Shown: piece after piece, positions 57,228-64,000 of the stretch | Layout: the number at the start of each line of letters is the position of its first letter | Numbering within the stretch: the stretch's first letter is position 1 | Source: Helicoverpa zea | Lineage: Eukaryota > Arthropoda > Insecta > Lepidoptera > Noctuidae | Direction of reading: 5' to 3' | NCBI RefSeq assembly: GCF_022581195.2 | Contig: NC_061454.1 | Span: 8,680,001-8,744,000, forward strand | DNA: 64,000 bases | Program-made: the position numbers and the translations under genes | Notes under the pieces: model-generated | Told to the model about the DNA's origin: nothing | Database searches by the model: none | The model's input: only the letters and a program-made list of their open reading frames with translations

Positions 57228-57289
57228 TATCGTATCCATATGTTATATATAATTAATGTATCGTATCTATATGTTATATATAATTAATG
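57228..57289. repeat. Two tandem copies of a 31-bp AT-rich unit
   Basis: TATCGTATCYATATGTTATA plus TATAATTAATG is repeated at 57228-57258 and 57259-57289 with one C/T difference. Confidence 0.85.
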
Positions 57290-58714
57290 TAAGCAGTTTG
57301 CATCGGCTCTCGCCGACAATTGTTTGTAAAATTGAACGCATACCATGTACTTACGCAACGCAGCGTCTGGTGGGCATACCCTCAGTTGCACAAAGCTCCA
57401 TTAAAGTTAAAGCTTTATGAAATCTATTACTGATACTTTTTATCTATTTAATAAAAAAAAGAGTCAGCAATTAATAGATTTAAAACTGACGGTAAGTCTC
57501 CTACTTTTCGAAACAAAGATTATTTTTTGCTTGACATGTTCCTATTTTTTTATTTATTTATTTATTATTTCAGCAATGTACAATTTTAATATAAACATTT
57601 TCCCACAAAACCGGTTTAGCGGTTTGACTATTACGGTCGTAGTATGATACGTTGTAGTGGGTAGACTCCTTAATATGTTTTCGTTTCCTACTACATACCA
57701 TAATCCTACGTTTATATTTTTATCATTATAATATGTTTATGAAAATAACAAACATAGTTCATGGCACTTAGCAGTCACGCCACCAGACAGATAATACTTT
57801 TAACGATGAAGGAAAATCCTAATTATAATGTTCATACAATAACTTTTTGCCATCACTTACCGATTCCTATTTATGAACTAATGTGTCTTAGTAATTGGAA
57901 GATTCGAGCAAAAACTAGATTTGTACTTATGTAGTTATGTAAATACCTGCTAAGATGTCATTATCTTTCATGTTTTTGTGTAATGACTCCGGGAATGATG
58001 CAGTCATGGGTTTATTCGGCCGGTCATCATTATCAGACGATAACTTCATCGTGGTCAATAAATATTATCGTAAGAGTAAATTAAAATCATAGCCTGAAAA
58101 TAACTTCCAAATCATTATCAGCTTAAATTGGCTCTACTGTGCATGGATATTTAAAAGTATCCCAAATGTTCACCAGTGCCTCTGTGGGACCCACAACAAT
58201 AAAATCTGTAAAATTCTTAGCCGATGAACGGCGCAGTGCACCTTATCGGTACATTGAAAATACGTACAATCGTAACAATCGGTTGTATTAATTAGTTCAC
58301 AATAAAGCTTTATCTTTGAACTTGAACGTTTACGTCTAACTTGTCGGTTGAAATATTCAAGTGCAGCAAAACGCGTGCATAGTGCCCTTCACCTTTTACA
58401 AATAATTCTGCGCGCATAGGTCTATAAGGAAGAAAAAATACGACGAATATACATTCACTGTTTGGCTTTATAAATCAAGTTGTGGTAGCTAAATGGTTAA
58501 TACCCGTTTTATTTTTAAATGCGTAAAACCGGCCGCCTCAGACGTTACTGGAGTGCGTAAGTGGCCCGCAAAATAATATTAAGTTATAGGCAGGACTGGA
58601 CTTATTCCTATTCTAAACTCTAACTAACGTATATAATATATAAAGCTTCAAAACGCTTCTCTGCCTTCTTCTTTCCGCGACATATGAGGCATGAGTAACA
58701 TCAATATATTTATC
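57290..58714. other. Intergenic, no feature recognised
   Basis: AT-rich; a short (TTTA)n at about 57548-57568 and a LINE-tail-like CACAATAAAGCTTTATCTTT near 58299-58320 are the only items seen. Confidence 0.5.
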
Positions 58715-58845
58715 ACTAGCCGTTTTCCCGCGGTGGGAACTACTGCCCCCGTACCGGGATAAAATTTTGCCTATACTCAGGGAAGAGTGTAGACGTAGCT
58801 TTCCAAGTGTGAAAGAATGTTTCCTATTTATTAAATTAGTATAGA
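58715..58845 (-). mobile_element. Short Lep1-type Helitron copy
   Basis: On the minus strand it begins TCTATACTAATTTAATAAAT and ends CACCGCGGGAAAACGGCTAG followed by T. It has an internal deletion relative to the copy at 19588-19801. Confidence 0.7.
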
Positions 58846-59560
58846 CACAAGGGCTTCTCAAGGGTATCTGCAACACTCAGGATGAATTATGATTAAAAAT
58901 TTAATTCTTAGTATCCAAACAGAATGCAATTAATTTTGATTTTTTTTAAGACCTCGTTAGATTTCCAAAATAACAGGACAAAATAGCAACACATAAATTT
59001 TTATTTAAAAATCACTTTCATTTTATGCAAATCTGTATTCCAAAATATTTTGGAAACTTTTGATTTCACTTTGTTTTTAGTGAAATTCAAAATACCTACT
59101 ACTATATGTAGGTAGTATCGGCCATTCCGAGAATACAAGATAAAATATAAAATATATTTACTTAACTACTTAGTTAATAACATTATGAAGCTTATAATTC
59201 CACAAATGCTTACCTAATTACAAGAAACCAAGCTACCCCTGAAAATGTACACTAAAATATAACGTTCTTCTTGTGGTGTTGTCATTTGACCTTCTTGTAA
59301 AATAGGTACGTAAATCAAAAGTGGACAGGAAAAGTGTTAAAACAGAGGAATTAAATTATCTTTTCATACAAAAGAATCATTGAAAAAAAGCGAGATCATT
59401 GACCTACTACTCTGTATTCGTAAGTTGTTAAATGTGTCGAAAAACAAGTTGCAGTCATCTCCCGAATTATGAGAAACGCGGCGAAATATTACACTCTCTA
59501 CTGAACCGTGACGAGCTTCAACTCTTTTCTGCATTTCTTGAATGAAAATATATGAAAGAA
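58846..59560. other. AT-rich intergenic sequence
   Basis: No coding sequence or repeat structure seen. Confidence 0.5.
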
Positions 59561-59570
59561 GACATTAACT

Positions 59571-59895
59571 TGTATTTATTTATTTTATACAATGTACACA
59601 CTATACATATATACAAACTTAAACTACTTATCTTTATACAAAACTAAAAATAAAATACTATATACAAAATATATATAAACATAAAACATAATATAAAAGG
59701 GCATCGATCAGGCGTCGAAGTATTCCTCCGCATCACTGTCCTCCGGAAACGTGCCCAGAAGACTGGCTGCATTGCCACGTTGAATGGCAATGCTAATTCT
59801 TTGTCCAAAGAATAAGCCAGCCCTCTGGTCACGCGAAGCGTCGACAAGCCTTTTCGCGATGTCCTTGTAAAGTAACCGCGAACTCGGGCCCCACG
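59571..59895 (-). mobile_element. 5'-truncated LINE fragment (same family as 19064-21449), 10-bp TSD
   Basis: GACATTAACT flanks it (59561-59570, 59896-59905). The minus strand encodes WGPSSRLLYKDIAKRLVDAS, then GLFFGQRISIAIQRGNAASL and EDSDAEEYFDA before a stop: the intact form of the C-terminal end that is frameshifted at 21126-21430. Confidence 0.85.
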
Positions 59896-60191
59896 GACAT
59901 TAACTGTATTTATATCACGTAATTTTTTAAAAATTTTCTAATGATCTGAACTGATCATAAAGTATAACAACAATTATAAAATCAGAAAAGAACTCGAAAC
60001 GGAATGCCTGCTCGATATTAATATAAGACGACTTAATTTAAAATTGTACAAGTGAAAATCTATTTTGCTAAAGATTTCTGATGCATAATTATTTGATAGG
60101 CAAAAAAATGCAAAACAGTTTGATTACTTATCGTGTGATTTCTTATTTAAAGTCATATATCTTTAAATTAGAATTATAATAAATAGATATA

Positions 60192-60507
60192 CTTAAGGCT
60201 GCCATCTCGAATTTGCCAAACCCGGATTAAAAAAACAAAACGATTAAAAAACCAGGACATTTGGCGTAAATCGCATTTTTTTCCCGGACGAGCCCGAAAA
60301 TAATATGTATTTAAAAACATATATAAATGAAGTCGTTATGTATTATTTATAAGGGGTTTAACTACTTGCTAACAATAATGCCGAAAGATAGGTACTTGTT
60401 TACATGAAAAGTGTCCGGACACTTTTTGAAACCCCGCCCGGACGGCCCCCGGACGGGCTCCAAACTAGGGCAAATCCGGGGAAACCCGGATGGATGGCAG
60501 CCCTAAG
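60192..60507. mobile_element. hAT-like MITE, imperfect 8-bp TSD
   Basis: Ends CTTAAGGCTGCCATC and GATGGCAGCCCTAAG; flanks TAGATATA / TAGATAGA (60184-60191, 60508-60515). GC-rich inner inverted text (CCCGGACGG / CCGGACGGG). Non-coding, 316 bp. Confidence 0.65.
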
Positions 60508-60806
60508 TAGATAGAAGCTTTAGAAAAATAACTATAGCTTTCAAGAATGCTGTTATTTGATTCTTAAATAAGGGAAAGGACGCTGCGAAGGAAAAATCAA
60601 TTGAACCCTTCAATTTTCATGGAATTCGTTAAAAGATGGATGAAGCGGCAGTAACATAAATATTGACATATTCATGAAGAGCGAACAGGTTACTGTAAAA
60701 AAATTCGTTCATCTCGATCTGAGAACTTCACGGCGTCTTACGATTTCCACTATTATGTTAGTGAGACAGCGAGCGCCTCGGTGCCTGTAGAAAGCTGATC
60801 TGCGCC

Positions 60807-60965
60807 TATAAATCCACCTGACGGCTGGCGCTACCACCATTGTGTCGCTGATCGTCCTCCTTACTTCAAGTGTCATATCTTATCAACTTGAATAGCAACA
60901 ATTTTTCAATTTAGAATAAAGTTCACGTACGCTATCGTATAAAGTCGTCTTCGAGACTTCAGTTG
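60807..60965 (+). promoter_or_regulatory. Candidate core promoter(s) of the amd-like gene
   Basis: TATAAAT at 60807-60813 lies about 31 bases before a CCATTG initiator-like site (A at 60839). A second TATAAAG (60938-60944) is followed by TTCAGTT (A at 60961), a better arthropod initiator but only 23 bases away. Either could drive transcription into the ATG at 61003. Confidence 0.4.
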
Positions 60966-61002
60966 TTATTTTATGAACTTTTAACAGTGTTTGTGGTGTA
61001 TC

Positions 61003-61082
61003 ATGGACGCGCAACAGTTTCGGGAATTCGGCAAAGCTGCTGTCGATCTTTTGGCCGATTATGTTGAAAACATTAGAGACAA
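61003..61082 (+). CDS. amd: amd-like exon 1
   Basis: ATG in the context TATCATGG; donor AA|GTAAGT at 61083. Encodes the N-terminal helix of the decarboxylase. Confidence 0.9.
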
Positions 61083-63994
61083 GTAAGTACTGTTTTCTTT
61101 ATTAGCAATTTAGATTATTCGACATTATTAAAATTCGTATTGTATTCAGTTTTTATTACTCTCTTATGTAAAGTAGCAGGAACAGGGGACCTGAACATAA
61201 TTAACAATAACATTTACTTTTACAACCAATGCGCAGCTTAGATATTACATAGGTAAATGTTAAGTTGTAAGAAATATAAGTATCTACTTATAATGTAGAT
61301 ATGATTAGGGTCGACTAGGCATACAAGGATTAATTAAACTTAAGTTTAACTCCTATAATAAAATCAAATATTACTTTTTGCTTGCTACGCGTAAAATGGC
61401 ACTCTTATAAAAACAAAGGTGTTTTTATACAATACAAAATGATAATCAATATTTCTACTGACTTAACAGCGTATGGCGTCGTCCTAATTGGCAGCGATCG
61501 TACGATGGCGCGATGCGTTTTTCATCTAAGGCATCGTCCTAATTGACAGCGATCGTACGATGACACGATGCGTTCTCGTCGTGCGATGAGTTCAAACATA
61601 CAGATTTCATCAGAGTGTCCTATTTGAACCTCGCAAGTGAGATCGTGAGATGAAAAACGCATCGCGCCATCGTACGATCGCTCCCAATTAGGACGACGCC
61701 TCTATGTACGCTGTTAGCATGCATGGCATGTAAATACCATATCAATTAGATGTACCTAATTTTTGTATACACACAGTTACTTACATACAGACAGTAGCAC
61801 ATAGGCAGATTTTTTACAAGTGAAACCGCGGGAAACAACCAATAAGGTAATTAACAACATTATAAGCTGTACTATGCTTAGATTAGTACCTAATACTAAT
61901 TTGATTTGTATGATTAATGGCTTAGTTTATCATCAACATCTTTGTTAACAATCATAAAATAATCAACGTCTTGTTACGTAAGACTAGATTCTCAGAACAT
62001 AAATTTTATTATTCTTTATGGCTTTCTGGATGTTATATGTTCAGTGGGCTACAGATTTGATCACAGATAGCTTTCCACCAGGTGATCTGTCTGATCCCTA
62101 TCACAATAGGCACAACCCTGAGTGCGAAATTCAGATATGATGTTTTTTTTCTCTGCCAAAGGGACGTATTCCGCCTTTGTTTTTATATTCCCAAGGTCCA
62201 TTTGATTCCTAGTCCAAACTATTTTAACTGCCCCTAGTAAGAATCAAACCGAAACACAACAAAGCAAACAATTGCTCAGCTGCCGGTTCAATCTTTCGCT
62301 AATAATAGTATATCTTCCAAAACCTTCACTTTACATTTAATAAGTATAAAACAATCCTTCAGCTTGTCTGTCATTAAGTCTGACTATTGCAGAAACTCTG
62401 AAACTACTGAATGGATTTTCATGGGACTTTCACTTATGTATAAATCATTTATTAGGAAGGAAAGAGTTCTAGAATATAAATGAAATATCTACAGACAAAT
62501 AAATTAAAATTGATTTACTCTTTTATCTCGGTATACCTAGATTAAAAATCTGTAAGCCCATCTCGAGTATTTAAATACGAATACCTCATAATGATTCCTC
62601 TCTTATTATTGTCCACTGTTTTTACTTTCCGTCAATTTTTATTTGTGTGATATTGCTATGATAAAAGTTAACGTTAGTGGGGCATACTATCACACAAAGC
62701 AAGTAATCTTCAAAAGTACAAGAATTTTTGATTTAAAATTCTAGTATTGCAAAACAAAATATGCGAATAGGCGTGACAAACGGCCTAAAATATAGGTACC
62801 TACTGATTCTAATTAATAAGCATTTTAGATTGGCAAAGAATATTGGGCGCGTCTCTATTTTTATTTTTTCAAAACATATTTACTAACATATTATTATATT
62901 TACAATGCAACAAAGATTGACAGTGGGGTCTAGTGATGACACGTCTATGTAAAACTTGTACTTTTACAGTAATTGACGTACTTAACACAAAATTCAGTCG
63001 TGTTGTAACTGCGTTGTTATTTGTTTATTAGAGAAATTAAAAAATGCATGTTCATTATATTAGGGTTATCTAAAAGACGGATGGACGCCATGCCTATTAT
63101 TTCATAATTTTCCTTTCATTGTGTATTTAGTAATAGCAATTAATTTGCTTTATGAATACAATGCGCATTGCCGCAGTGCCCCATCGATGATGCTGCAAGA
63201 TAATCGCATGAAAAAATACTACAGACACGAAACATTCCACTAATTATACCTACACAGGTAATGGCATAAAAACAAACCAATGAGAGTACGAACGTCTCCG
63301 CAGACGGAATTTTCCTTCCATTGTTCATTAATCATTAGTTCATTGAATATTTTTAATAAATGCTCGAAAGAAAAATAAACAATAAACTTAAAGGTAAAGT
63401 TTATTGTTTGTTCGGAGACGGACATTTGTGAATTTTCAGCCTATTTCGTCATTTATGAATACGTGTAAGAAATAATTAGGATATTTGGTATCAAATGCAT
63501 TCAAAACGAACCAATTGGTCATGCCAACTGCTTTAAAGCGAACATTCGATTCAAAATTAATTCTACACATTTCCTAAATAAATAACTAAACACAGCCGCA
63601 TGGCAGACTGCAAAATTAAATTTTCATCAAAATTAAAATCTTATTTCGTTTCAGAGATGTCCTGCCTTCTGTAGAACCTGGTTTCTTACTGAATACACTC
63701 CCTGAGGATGCTCCAGAGCAGCCAGAACAATGGCAAGATGTCCTGAAAGACTTCAACCAAGCTATTATGCCAGGGGTAAGTCCTTCTTCTAAACAAATGA
63801 CGCTACAATTCATGTCAGCAATTTCCTCTTTATATATATGTTGTAAGTTCTTTGACTGACGTTACGTAATAATGTTCTAGATTACGCACTGGCAGTCTCC
63901 ACGTTTCCACGCTTTTTATCCGACCGGCGCATCTTATGCAAGTATGGTGGGAGGCTTGCTGTGCGACGGATTATCGGTCATTGGATTTAGCTGG
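61003..63994 (+). CDS. amd: amd-like aromatic amino-acid decarboxylase (DHPAA synthase type), first three exons; 3' end outside window
   Basis: Exons 61003-61082, 63655-63775 and 63881-63994 join in phase into 105 residues starting MDAQQFREFGKAAVDLLADY. The start of the PLP-dependent group II decarboxylase fold follows: DVLPSVEPGFL, EQPEQWQDVLKDFNQAIMPG, ITHWQSPRFHAFYPTGASYA and GLSVIGFSW. THWQSPRFHAFYPT resembles amd (alpha-methyldopa-resistant / 3,4-dihydroxyphenylacetaldehyde synthase) more than Ddc, which has THWHSPKFHAYFPT. The DHPAA synthase makes a cross-linking aldehyde for flexible cuticle. The residues that decide decarboxylase versus aldehyde synthase activity and the PLP lysine are beyond the window, so the exact activity is inferred. 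Confidence 0.85.
61083..63654 (+). other. amd-like intron 1
   Basis: 2.57 kb, AT-rich, with the MITE at 61464-61715. The remainder shows no coding sequence. Confidence 0.7.
61464..61715. mobile_element. MITE with ~65-bp inverted repeats in amd intron 1
   Basis: Left TAACAGCGTATGGCGTCGTC and right GCTGTTA ends form an inverted pair that includes CCTAATTGGSAGCGATCGTA and GATGCGTTTTTCATCT. Inside, the left block is partly repeated directly (GGCATCGTCCTAATTGACAG). 252 bp, non-coding, no clear TSD. Confidence 0.8.
63655..63775 (+). CDS. amd: amd-like exon 2
   Basis: Acceptor TTTCAG at 63649-63654 and donor GGG|GTAAGT at 63776. Completes Lys with exon 1 and ends at MPG. Confidence 0.93.
63881..63994 (+). 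CDS. amd: amd-like exon 3
   Basis: Acceptor TTCTAG at 63875-63880, donor TGG|GTGAGT at 63995-64000, the last bases of the window. Thirty-eight codons, phase 0 at both ends. Confidence 0.93.
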
Positions 63995-64000
63995 GTGAGT

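Overview
The window looks like a piece of a lepidopteran (moth or butterfly) nuclear genome. It is AT-rich, with spliced genes using GT-AG introns. It carries repeat families typical of Lepidoptera: Lep1-type Helitrons ending in CTAG, RTE LINEs with a GATGAT tail, R1-clade fragments, and a tRNA-derived SINE with an RTE-like 3' end. The coding sequences match insect orthologues.

Layout. (1) 1-1482, plus: the last coding part of a PHLPP-type PP2C phosphatase, ending in a class I PDZ ligand. (2) 2448-17692, minus: a complete Lim3 (LHX3/4) LIM-homeodomain gene. Its seven coding exons join in phase into exactly 389 codons; the first exon lies about 9 kb upstream of the LIM1 exon. (3) About 15.4-23.5 kb: nested transposons whose target-site duplications (TSDs) can be read directly. 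A hAT-like element sits in an old LINE and itself contains an RTE and an R1 fragment. A second LINE is split by an RTE copy, which is split by a Helitron. (4) About 23.5-38 kb: a gene-poor, AT-rich stretch, plausibly regulatory for Lim3, with one CpG-rich first-exon-like island near 29.5 kb. (5) 38.0-45.35 kb: a LINE locus with a near-identical tandem duplication. One copy is interrupted by a 1286-bp giant palindrome, the other by an R1 fragment with a poly(A) tail and a 16-bp TSD. (6) 48.57-48.74 kb, minus: one CpG-rich exon of an unrecognised gene. (7) 49489-55532, plus: a five-exon gene for a CFAP47-like sperm/cilium protein (ASH/MSP-type repeats plus a CH domain). Its phase-consistent splicing runs through an in-frame TAA. 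(8) 61003 to the window end, plus: the first three exons of an amd-like (DHPAA synthase type) aromatic amino-acid decarboxylase.

The four recognised genes do not form one pathway. What links them is conserved neighbourhood: from memory, Lim3, amd and possibly Phlpp are also close together in Drosophila, near Ddc. No previously undescribed cellular system is evident. The most unusual structures are the giant palindrome, the two-copy LINE locus (possibly two haplotypes joined during assembly), and the interrupted CFAP47 frame.
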